Source of the DNA: Streptomyces sindenensis
GTDB taxonomy: Bacteria; Actinomycetota; Actinomycetes; Streptomycetales; Streptomycetaceae
Length of the DNA: 64,000 nt
NCBI RefSeq assembly: GCF_014649035.1
Contig: NZ_BMSG01000016.1
Coordinates: 1-64,000 of the forward strand
Direction of reading: 5' to 3'
Position 1 is the first letter of the stretch. Each line of letters opens with the position of its first letter. The position numbers were made by a program, and so were the translations under genes. Below are positions 49,767-61,249 of the stretch, piece by piece. Under the pieces are notes generated by a model. The model searched no databases and was not told the DNA's origin. It was given only the letters and a program-made list of their open reading frames with translations.

Positions 49767-52388
49767 TCAGCTCTGCGGGAGGCCCGCAAGCTGGGCGCCG
49801 ATGCGCTCGATGTCGGCCTCGGCCTTGGCGAGCCGGCCGCGGATCTTGTCGACCACGTTGTCCGGGGCCTTGGCGAGGAAGGCCTCGTTGCCGAGCTTGC
49901 CGGTGGCCTGGGCCTTCTCCTTCTGTGCGGCCTCCAGGTCCTTCGTGAGGCGCTTGCGCTCGGCCGCCACGTCGATCGTGCCGGACAGGTCCAGGGCGAC
50001 GGTGGCCCCGGCGACCGGGAGGGAGGCGGTGGCGTGGAAGCCGTCACCGGCGGGCTGGAGCCGCAGGAGCTGGCGCATGGCCGCCTCGTGCGGGGCGAGC
50101 GCCGTGCCGGTCAGGGTCAGCTCGGCCGGGACCTTCTGGCCGGGCTGGAGGCCCTGGTCGTTGCGGAAACGGCGGACCTCGGTGACGACCTGCTGGACCA
50201 GCTCGATCTCCTTCTCGGCCGCGTCGTCGCGGAAGCCGGAGTCGGCGGGCCACTCGGCGATGACGATCGACTCGCGTCCGGTGAGCGCGGTCCACAGCGC
50301 CTCCGTGACGAACGGGACGACCGGGTGCAGCAGCCGCAGCATCACGTCGAGGACCTCGCCGAGGACCCGGCCCGAGACCTCGGCCGGGCGGCCGCCCGCG
50401 AAGAACGTGGTCTTGGAGAGCTCGACGTACCAGTCGAAGACCTCGTCCCAGGCGAAGTGCCGCAGCGCCTCGCTGAGCTTGGCGAACTGGAAGTCGTCGT
50501 AGAACGCGTCGACGTCCGCGACCGTCTTGTTGAGGCGGGAGAGGATCCAGCGGTCGGTGACCGACATCTCCTCGGCCGAGGGCAGTTCGCCCTCGATCGT
50601 GGCGCCGTTCATCAGGGCGAAGCGGGTGGCGTTCCAGATCTTGTTGGAGAACTTCGCCGAGCCCTGGACCCAGTCCTCGCCGATCGGCACGTCGGTGCCG
50701 GGGTTGGCGCCGCGCGCGAGGGTGAAGCGCAGCGCGTCGGAGCCGTACTTGTCCATCCAGTCCAGCGGATTGACGACGTTCCCGAAGGACTTCGACATCT
50801 TCTTGCCGTGCTCGTCGCGGACCATGCCGTGCAGGACGATGGTGCCGAACGGCGGGACGCCGTCGTTGACGTACAGGCCGAACATCATCATCCGGGCGAC
50901 CCAGAAGAAGAGGATGTCGTAGCCGGTGACCAGGACCGAGTTCGGATAGAACTTCGCGAGGCTGTCGGTGCGTTCGGGCCAGCCGAGCGTGGAGAAGGGC
51001 CACAGGCCGGAGGAGAACCAGGTGTCCAGGACGTCGTTGTCCTGGGTCCAGCCCTCGCCGGTGGGCGCCTCGTCGTCCGGTCCGACGCAGAGGACCTCGC
51101 CGTTCGGGCCGTACCAGACGGGGATGCGGTGGCCCCACCAGAGCTGGCGCGAGATGCACCAGTCGTGGAGGTTGTCGACCCAGTCGAAGTACCGCTTCTC
51201 CATCTCCTGCGGGTGGATCTTGACCTTGCCGTCGCGGACCGCGTCTCCGGCGGCCTCGGCGAGCGGGGCGACCTTGACCCACCACTGGAGCGAGAGGCGC
51301 GGCTCGATGGTGGTCTTGCAGCGGGAGCAGTGCCCGACGGAGTGGACGTAGGGGCGCTTCTCGGCGACGATCCGGCCCTCGGCGCGCAGGGCGGCGACGA
51401 TGGCGGAGCGGGCCTCCAGCCGGTCCAGACCCTCGAAGGGGCCGGGGACGGTGATGACCGCGCGCTCGTCGAGGACGGTGATGAACGGCAGGTTGTGGCG
51501 GTTGCCGATCTCGAAGTCGTTCGGGTCGTGGGCGGGGGTCACCTTGACCGCGCCGGTGCCGAACTCCGGGTCGACGTGGTGGTCGGCGACGACGGGGATG
51601 GTGCGGTCGGTGAGCGGCAGCTTGATCTGCTTGCCGATCAGGTGCTGGTAGCGCTCGTCGTCGGGGTGGACGGCGACGGCGGTGTCGCCGAGCATCGTCT
51701 CGGCGCGGGTGGTGGCGACGACGATGGTCTCGTCCCCCTCCCCGTACGTCATGGAGACGAGCTCGCCGTCGTCCTCCTGGTACTCGACCTCGATGTCGGA
51801 GATCGCGGTGAGGCAGCGGGGGCACCAGTTGATGATGCGTTCGGCGCGGTAGATCAGCCCGTCGTCGTACATCTGCTTGAAGACGGTCTGGACGGCCTTG
51901 GAGAGGCCCTCGTCCATGGTGAAGCGCTCACGGGACCAGGCGACGCCCTCGCCGAGGCGGCGCATCTGGCCGGAGATCTGGCCGCCGGACTCGTTCTTCC
52001 ACTGCCAGACGCGCTCGACGAACGCCTCACGGCCCAGGTCGTGGCGGGACTTGCCCTCCTTGCCGAGCTCGCGCTCGACGACGTTCTGGGTGGCGATACC
52101 GGCGTGGTCCATGCCCGGCTGGTACAGCGCCTCGAAGCCCTGCATCCGCTTGCGGCGGACGAGGGCGTCGATCAGGGTGTGCTCGAAGGCGTGGCCCAGG
52201 TGGAGGGAGCCGGTGACGTTCGGCGGCGGGATGACGATGCTGTAGGGCGGCTTGTCGCTGTGCTCGTCCGCTTCGAAGTAACCACGCTCTACCCAGCGCT
52301 CGTACAGCTTCCCCTCTACATCGGCCGGCGCGTACGTGGTCGGCAGTTCGGGGTTGCTGGCTGGCTGCTGCGATGAGTTCTCGGTCAC
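49767..52388 (-). CDS. valS: valyl-tRNA synthetase
   Basis: An 873-residue class I aminoacyl-tRNA synthetase. The HIGH-type motif appears as [14 protein letters not shown] and KMSKS as KKMSKSFGN. The editing domain is inserted between them; the anticodon-binding domain and a C-terminal coiled coil ([16 protein letters not shown]) follow. Cys pairs such as CPRCL and CSRCK are present, as in many ValRS. GTG 52388 is preferred over ATG 52421 because the family starts about here. The opposing gene begins 138 bp away. Confidence 0.96.
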   Translation of the reverse strand: MTENSSQQPASNPELPTTYAPADVEGKLYERWVERGYFEADEHSDKPPYSIVIPPPNVTGSLHLGHAFEHTLIDALVRRKRMQGFEALYQPGMDHAGIATQNVVERELGKEGKSRHDLGREAFVERVWQWKNESGGQISGQMRRLGEGVAWSRERFTMDEGLSKAVQTVFKQMYDDGLIYRAERIINWCPRCLTAISDIEVEYQEDDGELVSMTYGEGDETIVVATTRAETMLGDTAVAVHPDDERYQHLIGKQIKLPLTDRTIPVVADHHVDPEFGTGAVKVTPAHDPNDFEIGNRHNLPFITVLDERAVITVPGPFEGLDRLEARSAIVAALRAEGRIVAEKRPYVHSVGHCSRCKTTIEPRLSLQWWVKVAPLAEAAGDAVRDGKVKIHPQEMEKRYFDWVDNLHDWCISRQLWWGHRIPVWYGPNGEVLCVGPDDEAPTGEGWTQDNDVLDTWFSSGLWPFSTLGWPERTDSLAKFYPNSVLVTGYDILFFWVARMMMFGLYVNDGVPPFGTIVLHGMVRDEHGKKMSKSFGNVVNPLDWMDKYGSDALRFTLARGANPGTDVPIGEDWVQGSAKFSNKIWNATRFALMNGATIEGELPSAEEMSVTDRWILSRLNKTVADVDAFYDDFQFAKLSEALRHFAWDEVFDWYVELSKTTFFAGGRPAEVSGRVLGEVLDVMLRLLHPVVPFVTEALWTALTGRESIVIAEWPADSGFRDDAAEKEIELVQQVVTEVRRFRNDQGLQPGQKVPAELTLTGTALAPHEAAMRQLLRLQPAGDGFHATASLPVAGATVALDLSGTIDVAAERKRLTKDLEAAQKEKAQATGKLGNEAFLAKAPDNVVDKIRGRLAKAEADIERIGAQLAGLPQS

Positions 52389-52526
52389 GGGAGACAGTTT
52401 AGGGCCGTCACAGGTCTGCACTGAAACGGATTGGTTCAGTAACGGTGTCCGGGCCGGTCCCCCGTGTCAGGGCGGCTTCCGTCAGGATGTTCGCAACGCA
52501 TAAGGATTCTTGAGGGGACACCGCGA

Positions 52527-53531
52527 ATGAGCTACAACCAGCCGGGCCCGTACGGTGGGCAGCCGCCGCAGGGCCAGCCCGGACCGTACGGCCAGCAGCC
52601 GGGCCCGTACGGCGCCCCGCCGCAGCCGCAGGGCCAGCCCGGCTACGGATATCCGCAGCAGGCCCCGCAGGGCGTGCCGCCGCAGCAGCCGAACCCGTAC
52701 GGCCAGCAGCCCCCGGGGCCGCAGGAGGGTTACGGCTACCCGCAGGCGCAGCAGCCGGGTCCGTACGGCCAGCAGCCGCCCCAGCCGCCGTACGGCGGGC
52801 AGCCCGGGTACGGCCAGCAGCCGCCGCAGCCGAAGAAGAAGACCGGGCTGATCATCGGTGTCGCCGTGGTGGCGCTGGCGGTCATCGCGGGCGGGGTGTA
52901 CTTCCTGACCTCCGGCGGCGGCAACAGTGACGTGGCGGACTCCACCAAGGGGTACAAGCTGACCATCCCGGCCAGCGTGGACGACTTCCAGAAGGACACG
53001 TCCAAGCCCTCCGTGTCCCGCCCGGTCACCGGCAAGGACAAGGAAGAGGCCGAGGCCATGGGCGTCGAGAACGCCAACAAGGTGGAGGCCCAGTACAAGA
53101 GCGGCTCCCAGGACAACCCGCTCGCCCAGAAGGCGCTCATCTTCGAGGGCGTCTGGGGAGAGGTCTCGGACCCGTCGAAGACGCTGGACGGCGCCTTCGC
53201 CAAGGCCGAGGTGAACATGATGAAGGGGAACGGCAGCGGCGGCAGCAAGCCCTCCCTGGTGGGCAGCCCCAAGGAAGTGAAGCCCGAGGGCTTCGAGGGC
53301 GCGCTGATGAAGTGCCAAGACCTCAAGGTGGTCAACGACAAGGCCGACGGCACCCCTGCGAAGGGGCCGAAGGAGTTCACCATGCCGGTGTGCATCTGGG
53401 CCGACTACAGCACGGTCGGCATCGTGTCGAGCATCGGTGTCGCCTCGGCGCTGACGGGCAAGGGCGCGGCGCAGGAAGAGGTGGCCGACCTCGCCGCCAA
53501 GGTCTACAACGCCTCCCGCACCAAGATCTGA
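52527..53531 (+). CDS. membrane protein with Pro/Gln/Gly/Tyr-rich N-terminus
   Basis: A 334-residue protein. Residues 1-105 are a low-complexity tail built from QPGPYGQQPP-like units, then KKKTG and a membrane helix (LIIGVAVVALAVIAGGVYFL), then an extracellular domain of about 200 residues with two cysteines. Such architecture is common in Streptomyces; the extracellular domain does not match a family I can name. ATG 52527 follows GAGGGG. It is convergent with clpX, and divergent from valS. Confidence 0.8.
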   Translation: MSYNQPGPYGGQPPQGQPGPYGQQPGPYGAPPQPQGQPGYGYPQQAPQGVPPQQPNPYGQQPPGPQEGYGYPQAQQPGPYGQQPPQPPYGGQPGYGQQPPQPKKKTGLIIGVAVVALAVIAGGVYFLTSGGGNSDVADSTKGYKLTIPASVDDFQKDTSKPSVSRPVTGKDKEEAEAMGVENANKVEAQYKSGSQDNPLAQKALIFEGVWGEVSDPSKTLDGAFAKAEVNMMKGNGSGGSKPSLVGSPKEVKPEGFEGALMKCQDLKVVNDKADGTPAKGPKEFTMPVCIWADYSTVGIVSSIGVASALTGKGAAQEEVADLAAKVYNASRTKI

Positions 53532-53538
53532 TCGCCCG

Positions 53539-53587
53539 ACGCCGAAGGGGCGCCCGCCGGTTCATCCGGTGGGCGCCCCTTCGGCGT
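53539..53587. terminator. bidirectional terminator between the 52527 gene and clpX
   Basis: ACGCCGAAGGGGCGCCC at 53539-53555 is complementary to GGGCGCCCCTTCGGCGT at 53571-53587, with the stem extended inward by GCCGG/CCGGT. It lies between convergent stops at 53531 and 53605. Confidence 0.85.
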
Positions 53588-53604
53588 ACGTGACGGCGCT
53601 GCCG

Positions 53605-54903
<1,299 letters not shown>

Positions 54904-54995
54904 GAGGTGCTTCCCCTTCGCCTGGGACGCCGCCTGGTTCAGCGGCTCCTGGTGCCTCTATCCGACGGTACCTTGCCTGGGCCCCCGTTCGGGCC

Positions 54996-55049
54996 CCCCT
55001 TGGCACGGTTCACACGGCCGTGGTCGTGCAAACGGAATGTGCCAAGGGG
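54996..55049 (-). terminator. branched hairpin between clpP2 and clpX
   Basis: CCCCTTGGCAC at 54996-55006 is complementary to GTGCCAAGGGG at 55039-55049. The 32-base loop contains another palindrome, CACGGCCGTG, at 55013-55022. It lies 12 bp beyond the clpP2 stop and can end that transcript before clpX. Confidence 0.65.
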
Positions 55050-55060
55050 AAAGACCGACG

Positions 55061-55744
55061 TCAGAGCGATGCGCCCGCGGTGGTCTTGCGGGTGGAAACG
55101 ATCTGGTCGACCAGACCGTACGCGAGGGCGTCCTCGGCCGTCAGGATCTTGTCGCGCTCGATGTCCTCGCTGATCTTCTCCAGCGGGGTCGTCGAGTGAC
55201 GGGCCAGCATCTCCTCCAGCTGCGTCCGCATGCGGAGGATCTCGTTGGCCGCGATCTCCAGGTCGGAGAGCTGCTCGCGGCCCGTCTGCGAGGACGGCTG
55301 GTGGATGAGCACCCGGGCGTGCGGGAGCGCCATGCGCTTGCCCGGGGTGCCCGCGGCGAGCAGGACGGCGGCGGCGGAGGCCGCCTGGCCCATGCAGACC
55401 GTCTGGATGTCCGGCTTCACGAACTGCATCGTGTCGTAGATCGCGGTGAGCGCGGTGAACGAGCCGCCGGGGCTGTTGATGTAGATCGAGATGTCGCGGT
55501 CGGGGTCCATCGACTCCAGGCACAGCAGCTGCGCCATCACGTCGTTGGCCGAGGCGTCGTCGATCTGGACGCCCAGGAAGATCACGCGCTCCTCGAAGAG
55601 CTTCGCGTACGGGTCGTACTCGCGCACACCCTGCGAGGTGCGCTCCACGAAGCGCGGGACGACGTAGCGGTTGTCCACCTGCGGGCCGGTGTAGAGGCCG
55701 CTCGCGGAGGCGCCGGAGAAGTTGTTCATGTGGGTGTTCACCAT
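55061..55744 (-). CDS. clpP2: ATP-dependent Clp protease subunit ClpP2
   Basis: About 227 residues; the second ClpP of the operon. Catalytic Ser is in GQAASAAA (about 123) and His in VLIHQP (about 148); [19 protein letters not shown] is typical of ClpP2. Together with ClpP1 it forms a mixed tetradecamer. ATG 55744 and ATG 55729 are both possible; neither has an ideal ribosome site, GGATGG lying before the second. It follows clpP1 after 82 bp. Confidence 0.93.
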   Translation of the reverse strand: MVNTHMNNFSGASASGLYTGPQVDNRYVVPRFVERTSQGVREYDPYAKLFEERVIFLGVQIDDASANDVMAQLLCLESMDPDRDISIYINSPGGSFTALTAIYDTMQFVKPDIQTVCMGQAASAAAVLLAAGTPGKRMALPHARVLIHQPSSQTGREQLSDLEIAANEILRMRTQLEEMLARHSTTPLEKISEDIERDKILTAEDALAYGLVDQIVSTRKTTAGASL

Positions 55745-55826
55745 CCTGGTGGCGTTCTGGGGCTGGAGGTCTCGGCGTACGAGATGAGGGTGCGGGAGGG
55801 GTGCCGACGGTCCGGTGGGGACCGGA

Positions 55827-56444
55827 TCAGGCACCGGTGCCGCCGCCGCCCGGGATGCCCGACGCGAACGTGATGATCTCGTCGATGAGGCCGTACTCCT
55901 TGGCCTCCTCCGCCGTGTACCAGCGGTCGCGGTCGCCGTCGCGGATGATCGTCTCGACGGTCTGGCCGGAGTGGTGGGCGGTGATCTCCGCCATCCGCGT
56001 CTTGGTGCGGAGCAGGTACTCGGCCTGGATCTTGATGTCCGAGGCCGTGCCGCCGATACCGGCCGAACCCTGGTGCATGAGGATGTCGGTGTTCGGGAGC
56101 GCGAAGCGCTTGCCCGAGGCGCCGCCGGTGAGCAGGAACTGGCCCATGGAGGCGGCCATGCCCATGCCGATGGTGACGACGTCGTTCGGGATGTACTGCA
56201 TGGTGTCGTAGACCGCCATGCCGGCCGTCACCGAGCCACCGGGGCTGTTGATGTAGAGGTAGATGTCCTTGTCCGGGTCGGCGGCAAGGAGGAGAAGCTG
56301 TGCGGTGATCTTGTTGGCGATGTCATCGTCGACCTGCTGGCCGAGGAAGATGATGCGCTCGCCGAGCAGTCGGCTGTAGACCTGGTCACCGAGGCCACCA
56401 CCGAGGGACGGCTCTCCGGCGGCGTAGGGCATCAGATTCGTCAC
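55827..56444 (-). CDS. clpP1: ATP-dependent Clp protease subunit ClpP1
   Basis: A 205-residue Clp peptidase. The Ser-His-Asp set is Ser 99 in GMAASMGQ, His 124 in ILMHQG and Asp about 173 in [13 protein letters not shown] 56444 follows AGGTGG. It is first in the clpP1P2 operon and has a ClgR-type box 136 bp upstream. The Clp system degrades regulatory and misfolded proteins and is required for normal Streptomyces development. Confidence 0.95.
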   Translation of the reverse strand: MTNLMPYAAGEPSLGGGLGDQVYSRLLGERIIFLGQQVDDDIANKITAQLLLLAADPDKDIYLYINSPGGSVTAGMAVYDTMQYIPNDVVTIGMGMAASMGQFLLTGGASGKRFALPNTDILMHQGSAGIGGTASDIKIQAEYLLRTKTRMAEITAHHSGQTVETIIRDGDRDRWYTAEEAKEYGLIDEIITFASGIPGGGGTGA

Positions 56445-56579
56445 GTATCCACCTGCTCGTCTCTGACGGCTCCGGCCGTCTCAGCGTCTTCGTACCGGGC
56501 GGGTGAAGTCACTGCTCCACCCTTCCTCTTCATGGACCCTAACGCGCAGGTGGGACAACGCCATCCCGCTTCCGCAACT

Positions 56580-56593
56580 GTTCGCTGGGAGCG
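56580..56593. promoter_or_regulatory. ClgR-type operator upstream of clpP1
   Basis: GTTCGCTGGGAGCG fits the GTTCGC-N5-GCG motif recognised by ClgR, the activator of clp and lon genes in Streptomyces. It lies 136 bp upstream of the clpP1 start, in the gap between tig and clpP1. The motif is short, so chance occurrence is possible, but position and match together make it credible. Confidence 0.65.
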
Positions 56594-56651
56594 CAAGGTC
56601 CGCAGTGGGCACAAGGGTTCCGGGGGCGCGCGGCGATCCGGCGCGCTACGC

Positions 56652-56690
56652 CGACGGGCCCCGAACACGCGATGCGTTCGGGGCCCGTCG
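56652..56690 (-). terminator. tig terminator
   Basis: CGACGGGCCCCGAAC at 56652-56666 is complementary to GTTCGGGGCCCGTCG at 56676-56690, loop nine bases, 39 bp past the tig stop. Confidence 0.8.
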
Positions 56691-56729
56691 TGACGATCAG
56701 CGCGAGGCTGTCGCGGAGCGGAGCGAGGC

Positions 56730-58130
56730 TCAGGCCTCGTTCTTCTCCTCGGCCTTGTCGTCCGCCTTGTCCTCGGTGGCGGCCTCGGCCGTCTCCGTGG
56801 CCTCGGCGGCCTCGTCCTCGTCGTCCTCCAGGTCGACGATCTCACCGTTGGTGTCGACGACCTTGGCGGCCTCGACGACGACGGCGAGCGCCTTGCCGCG
56901 GGCGACCTCGCCGACGAGCATCGGCACCTGGCCGCCCTCGACGACGGCCTGGGCGAACTGGTCGGGGCTCATGCCGGAGGAGGCGGCACGCCGCATGAGG
57001 TGCTCGGTGAGCTCCTCCTGGTTGACGTTCAGCTTCTCCTTGTTGACGAGCTCGTCCAGGATGAACTGGGTCTTGATGCCCTTGACGGCCTGCTCGGAGG
57101 TCTCGTTCTCGAACTCCTCCAGGGTCTTGCCCTGGATTTCGAGGTACTTCTCCAGGTCGAGGCCCATCTGACCGAGCTGGTGGTGCTCCAGGTTGTGCTT
57201 GCGGGTCTGGACCTCGTCCGCGAGCAGCTTCTCCGGGATCGGGACCTCGGCGAGCTTCAGCAGCTCCTCCAGGACGCGCTCCTGGGCCTGGGTGGCCTGG
57301 TCGTACTGCTTGGTGGTCTCCAGGCGCTTGCGGCTGTCGGCCTTCAGCTCCTCCAGCGTGTCGAACTCGCTGGCCATCTGGGCGAAGTCGTCGTCCAGCT
57401 CGGGGAGCTCACGGGCGGCGACGGCGGTGACCTTGACGGTGACCTCCGCGTCCTTGCCCTCGGCGGAGCCGCCCTTCAGCTGCGAGGTGAAGGTGGCCTC
57501 GCCGCCGGCCTCCAGGCCGGTCACGGCCTCGTCGATGCCGTCGAGGAGCTCGCCGGAACCGATGGTGTACGAGACACCGTCGGCCACGCCGTCCTCCAGG
57601 ACCTCGCCGTCGACCTTGGCCTGCAGGTCGATCGTGACGACGTCGCCGTCGGCGGCGGCGCGCTCGACCGGGTTGGTGGAGGCGAAGCGCTCGCGGAGCT
57701 GCTCCACGGCCTTCTCGACCTCTTCGTCGGTGACCTCGAGGGCGTCGACGGTGACCTCGATGCCGGAGTAGTCCGGGATCTCGATCTCGGGGCGTACGTC
57801 AACCTCGGCGGTGAAGGCCAGCAGTTCGCCGTCCTTCAGCTCGGTGATGTCGACCTCGGGCTGGCCGAGGACGTTCAGCTCACCCTCGTTGACCGCCTCG
57901 GTGTAGAACTTCGGGAGGGCGTCGTTGACGGCCTCCTCCAGCACCGCACCGCGGCCGAACCGCTGGTCGATGACCCGGGCGGGGATCTTGCCCTTGCGGA
58001 AGCCCTTCACCGTGACCTGCTGGTTGATCTTCTTGTACGCCGCGTCGAGGCTGTCCTTGAGCTCCTCGAAGGGCACCTCGATGCTGAGCCGAACCCGAGT
58101 CGGGTTCAGGGTCTCCACGGCGCTCTTCAC
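56730..58130 (-). CDS. tig: trigger factor
   Basis: A 466-residue ribosome-bound chaperone. The N-terminal ribosome-binding domain has [19 protein letters not shown], followed by the FKBP-like peptidyl-prolyl isomerase domain (about 150-245) and the helical C-terminal domain. The last 40 residues are very acidic. GTG 58130 follows AAGGAG. It lies upstream of clpP1P2, as in many bacteria, but ends in its own strong terminator. Confidence 0.95.
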   Translation of the reverse strand: MKSAVETLNPTRVRLSIEVPFEELKDSLDAAYKKINQQVTVKGFRKGKIPARVIDQRFGRGAVLEEAVNDALPKFYTEAVNEGELNVLGQPEVDITELKDGELLAFTAEVDVRPEIEIPDYSGIEVTVDALEVTDEEVEKAVEQLRERFASTNPVERAAADGDVVTIDLQAKVDGEVLEDGVADGVSYTIGSGELLDGIDEAVTGLEAGGEATFTSQLKGGSAEGKDAEVTVKVTAVAARELPELDDDFAQMASEFDTLEELKADSRKRLETTKQYDQATQAQERVLEELLKLAEVPIPEKLLADEVQTRKHNLEHHQLGQMGLDLEKYLEIQGKTLEEFENETSEQAVKGIKTQFILDELVNKEKLNVNQEELTEHLMRRAASSGMSPDQFAQAVVEGGQVPMLVGEVARGKALAVVVEAAKVVDTNGEIVDLEDDEDEAAEATETAEAATEDKADDKAEEKNEA

Positions 58131-58280
58131 GGTTCGGTCTCCTTGGTGGCTGACTTCTTGGGGTTCTGCTGGGCCGCCGAGTGACGGCTTCGCGGACCGA
58201 GCCCGGTACATCAGACACACGGGCACGCATTTTGCATAGTAACGGCAAGGGGGAGGACTCCCACAATGCGATCTTGCTGG

Positions 58281-58357
58281 TGGTCGGGGTGGCCGGATTC
58301 GAACCGACGACCTTCCGCTCCCAAAGCGGACGCGCTACCAAGCTGCGCCACACCCCG
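58281..58357 (-). tRNA. tRNA-Pro (anticodon TGG)
   Basis: On the minus strand it begins CGGGGTGTGGCGCAG, has anticodon loop TTTGGGA giving TGG, T loop GTTCGAATC, acceptor CACCCCG, discriminator A and an encoded CCA. The 5' end is at 58357. It reads proline CCA and related codons. It lies upstream of tig on the same strand. Confidence 0.95.
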
Positions 58358-58545
58358 TCGGTGCGACACGTAGGGTACATGCACGGCGACCCGGGGATCC
58401 GCCTTTACGGAGCGGTCTCACCGGTCCGGGACGGCCGCGGCGACAGGTCCGGTCCTTCGGCCGGCACAACGGGTGTGCGGGCACCGCCACCGACCCGCTA
58501 CGATGCTCTTCGTGCCGCGGTCCACGGACCTGCGGTGCGACGCTT

Positions 58546-58619
58546 GCGGGCGTAGCTCAATGGTAGAGCCCTAGTCTTCCAAACTAGCTACGCGGGTTCG
58601 ATTCCCGTCGCCCGCTCCA
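58546..58619 (+). tRNA. tRNA-Gly (anticodon TCC)
   Basis: It begins GCGGGCGTAGCTCAATGG, has anticodon loop CTTCCAA giving TCC, T loop GGTTCGATTCC, acceptor CGCCCGC, discriminator T and an encoded CCA. It reads glycine GGA and GGG codons. Confidence 0.95.
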
Positions 58620-58625
58620 CGCAGT

Positions 58626-58666
58626 CGAGGGCCGGGCCTGAGGATGATCCTCCGGCCCGGCCCTCG
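58626..58666. terminator. terminator of tRNA-Gly
   Basis: CGAGGGCCGGGCC at 58626-58638 is complementary to GGCCCGGCCCTCG at 58654-58666, loop 15 bases. It begins 7 bp after the tRNA-Gly CCA. It could also end the convergent small gene at 58714-58908. Confidence 0.8.
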
Positions 58667-58713
58667 CGCGTTGCGCCGCCGGAAACCGGTCCGGACCTCG
58701 GAAGGTCCGGACC

Positions 58714-58908
58714 TCAGAAGCCGATCTGGTTGATGGTCTCGGCGAGCGAGTCCATGAATCTGTTGATCGACGGGGCCATGCCGGTCGACGCCAGGAAGAA
58801 GCCGAAGAGCACGGCGACGATCGCGGGGCCGGCCTTGATGGAGCCGCCACGGATCATTACCACCAGAATGACCGCGAACAGCAGCACCATAGACAGTGAT
58901 ATAGCCAC
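58714..58908 (-). CDS. small hydrophobic membrane protein
   Basis: A 64-residue protein with two hydrophobic helices, SLSMVLLFAVILVVMI and AIVAVLFGFFLAS, and a polar tail ending NQIGF. I recall close relatives as short conserved proteins in Streptomyces; function unknown. The GTG start at 58908 has only GAGGGTG at longer spacing upstream. It is transcribed toward tRNA-Gly. Confidence 0.65.
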   Translation of the reverse strand: MAISLSMVLLFAVILVVMIRGGSIKAGPAIVAVLFGFFLASTGMAPSINRFMDSLAETINQIGF

Positions 58909-59408
58909 GTCTGATCACACCCTCGGTCGGTCGGCCTTGCCGGCCCGGAAGCGTGCACCACCGCACGCCCCGTCGCCTCCATCGTGCCACCAACTCCCCC
59001 GTGGGTGCTGCCGGGTGACGGAACGGAGTGACAGGATCCCGCCATCCTTCCCGGCCGGTGGCCTCGCGGTGGCGGGTGCGGCACGGGGCCGCCACCGTGC
59101 CGCACCCGTGAGGGGCACCGGCCTCGCACCGCCCCGCCGCCCCCCTGTGCGCAGGCTGTGAAAATCCGGTGGCCGAATATCCGTCGCCGCGATCGTTTCC
59201 GCATCCCCACACTTCATTCACAGTCAATTGACGGCGTGGATGCGACGTAATTCACTCCGGTCAACACCCAGGCGGTACGCCCTGTTTGAGGGGGATAAGA
59301 GGGGTCATAGCGGGCGCTGTTCAACCGTTTCACATTCGAACAAAGGGGAACACGCGATATCTCCCCGTAGTTTTACGTGAGGCAATCGACCGGTCTAAGG
59401 TGCCTTAG
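58909..59408. other. 500-bp intergenic region
   Basis: No convincing gene. The part near 59180-59400 is less GC-rich than its neighbours and contains TTCACATTCGAACAAAGG, TCGACCGGTC at 59386-59395 and a TTGACG hexamer at 59226-59231, so it probably holds the promoter of the acyltransferase gene. I do not see a well-spaced -10 element. Confidence 0.4.
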
Positions 59409-60575
59409 ATGTTCCAAGCTCCGAGCCTATTTCAGAGGGCCCCGCTCCCCCCGGCGACCCGGGAGTCGGAGCCCAGACACGAGCAGACGCTCACCGCCAC
59501 CGCGCCCCGGGCAGCCGCCGGGACCAGCGCTCCGGGCGCCGCCGCTCCGGCGGCCGCGTCGGCGAAGAAGCGCGATCCCTACTTCGACAACGTGAAGTAT
59601 CTGGCCATCGTCCTCGTCGCGGTGGCCCACGCCTGGGAACCCGTGATGGACGGCAGTCGGGCCACCCGGGCGCTGTACATGATCGTGTACATGTTCCACA
59701 TGCCGGCGTTCATCCTCATCTCCGGCTATTTCTCCCGGTCGTTCGACATGACGGCCCCCAAGGTGAAGCGGCTGATCACCTCGGTCGCGGTGCCGTACGT
59801 GCTGTTCGAGACGGCCTATTCGCTCTTCAAGCGGTACGCCGACGATTCGCCCGACATGGCGATCAGTCTGGTGGACCCGTTCTTCCTGACCTGGTTCCTG
59901 ATCGCCCTGTTCATCTGGCGGGTGACCACGCCGATCTGGCAGGCGATCCGCCATCCGCTGCCGGTGGCGCTCGCCATCGCGATGCTCGCCTCCGTCTCCC
60001 CCGACATCGGCGACGACCTCGATCTCCAGCGGGTGCTGCAGTTCCTGCCGTTCTTCGTGCTCGGCCTGCTGCTGAAGCCCGAGCACTTCCAACGGGTCAG
60101 GCGGCGCGAGGTGCGGCTGCTGTCCCTGCCGCTGTTCGCCGGCGCGCTGCTCTTCGCCTACTGGGCCGCCCCGCGCATGCAGCTCGGCTGGTTCTACCGC
60201 GCCAACAGCGCGCAGGAGATGGGCGCCCCGTGGTGGTCGGGCGCGGTGATGACGCTCGCGACGTTCGGCTGCGCACTGGCCCTGACGGTCGGCTTCCTGG
60301 CCTGGGTTCCCGGCCGGGCCCGGTGGTTCACGGTGCTTGGAGCCGGCACGATCTGCGGCTATCTGCTGCACGGATTCCTGATCAAGGGGGCCGAGTACGC
60401 GGGCCTGTTCGACCACTACACCTGGCTCTCCGGCCCGGTCGGGCTGGTCGTCGTCTCGCTCGTAGCGGCGGTCGCCGTGACGCTCATGTGCTCCCCGCTG
60501 GTGGGCCGCGCGCTGAAATGGGCCACCGAGCCGGAGATGAACTGGGCGTTCCGGAAGGCCGCCGCACGGCGCTGA
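59409..60575 (+). CDS. acyltransferase family 3 membrane protein
   Basis: A 388-residue member of the acyltransferase-3 (OafA-like) family, with about ten membrane helices. The fold start is NVKYLAIVLVAVAHAWEPVMD, then YMFHMPAFILISGYFSRS, a characteristic region. Such proteins acetylate or otherwise acylate sugars, polysaccharides or antibiotics at the membrane. The first 55 residues are a disordered Ala/Pro-rich lead. ATG 59409 is preceded by AAGGTG. The substrate is unknown; a cell-surface glycan is plausible given the nearby glycan genes. Confidence 0.82.
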   Translation: MFQAPSLFQRAPLPPATRESEPRHEQTLTATAPRAAAGTSAPGAAAPAAASAKKRDPYFDNVKYLAIVLVAVAHAWEPVMDGSRATRALYMIVYMFHMPAFILISGYFSRSFDMTAPKVKRLITSVAVPYVLFETAYSLFKRYADDSPDMAISLVDPFFLTWFLIALFIWRVTTPIWQAIRHPLPVALAIAMLASVSPDIGDDLDLQRVLQFLPFFVLGLLLKPEHFQRVRRREVRLLSLPLFAGALLFAYWAAPRMQLGWFYRANSAQEMGAPWWSGAVMTLATFGCALALTVGFLAWVPGRARWFTVLGAGTICGYLLHGFLIKGAEYAGLFDHYTWLSGPVGLVVVSLVAAVAVTLMCSPLVGRALKWATEPEMNWAFRKAAARR

Positions 60576-60646
60576 GCCCCGGAGCACGAGCGCTCCCGCC
60601 GACCTGGTCGCCGCCCCTTGAGGGGTGCCTTGCACCGCCCTCCACC

Positions 60647-60678
60647 GATCCACCCGCCGGCCCTGCCGCGGGTGGATC
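60647..60678. terminator. bidirectional terminator
   Basis: GATCCACCCGC at 60647-60657 is complementary to GCGGGTGGATC at 60668-60678, loop 10 bases. It lies between the convergent stops of the acyltransferase (60575) and the HD protein (60677) and overlaps the latter stop. Confidence 0.7.
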
Positions 60679-61177
60679 AGTGCGTCTCCGGGTTGGCCGG
60701 ATTCTTTCGGTCCGAGGGTGATTCGCCGCCGATCAGCCCCAGCAGCCCTCGTACCTGCGCATACTTCGCCGTCAGCCGGGTACGGGTCGGCTCGTCCAGG
60801 ACCGCCAGGCGGGCGGGATCCGCGTTGTGGGCGAGGTCCGCCTCCTTGACGAGCAGCGCGCCTGGGGTGGCCAGGATCCGCGCGGTGTACGAGGACAGCT
60901 CCTCCCCCGGCCGCTTGGTCACCGCCAGGACGATGTCCTTCACTTCCCGGGGCAGGGCGGCGTCCGCCAGCCACTGTGCGGAGAGCGCATCGTCCTCGAC
61001 CGCGTCGTGCAGCCAGGCCGCCGCGATCTGCCCGTCGTCGCCGCCGCGCGTCCGTACCCCTTCGGCCACCGCCGCGAGATGTTCCACGTACGGGCGGCCC
61101 GCCTTGTCGGTCTGCCGCGCATGGGCCGCGCGGGCGATGGCCTCCACCTCGTTGACGCTCAGATGCCGTCCGGTCAT
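60677..61177 (-). CDS. SpoT-like HD domain hydrolase
   Basis: A 166-residue HD-domain protein. The metal site is in LHDAVED, and GRPYVEHLAAVAEGV and KEADLAHNADPARL match the hydrolase part of SpoT/MESH-type small alarmone hydrolases. It could degrade (p)ppGpp or another nucleotide; this is family inference. ATG 61177 begins a normal-sized domain. No synthetase domain follows. The upstream gene (KefB-like) is divergent. Confidence 0.8.
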   Translation of the reverse strand: MTGRHLSVNEVEAIARAAHARQTDKAGRPYVEHLAAVAEGVRTRGGDDGQIAAAWLHDAVEDDALSAQWLADAALPREVKDIVLAVTKRPGEELSSYTARILATPGALLVKEADLAHNADPARLAVLDEPTRTRLTAKYAQVRGLLGLIGGESPSDRKNPANPETH

Positions 61178-61249
61178 GGGCCGACCCTACGGCCGCGTCC
61201 GGGGCCCGATCCGAACTCGGCGCTTCGGTGACGTTGTTGACGAGATCCC

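Larger units (their letters stand above)
56445..56729. other. intergenic region between tig and clpP1
   Basis: The 285-bp gap contains the tig terminator (56652-56690), the ClgR-type box (56580-56593) and presumably the clpP1 promoter. No gene is seen in it. Confidence 0.5.

Noticed and set aside
52389-52526. T-box riboswitch upstream of valS
   Set aside because: The gap is short and I see no T-box sequence or terminator/antiterminator pair. The small repeat ACTGAA/TTCAGT at 52421-52441 is too weak to call.
58689-58716. Direct repeat GGTCCGGACCTC, two copies
   Set aside because: Two short GC-rich copies next to the 3' end of the small membrane protein gene; probably slippage or a weak hairpin, with no further support.
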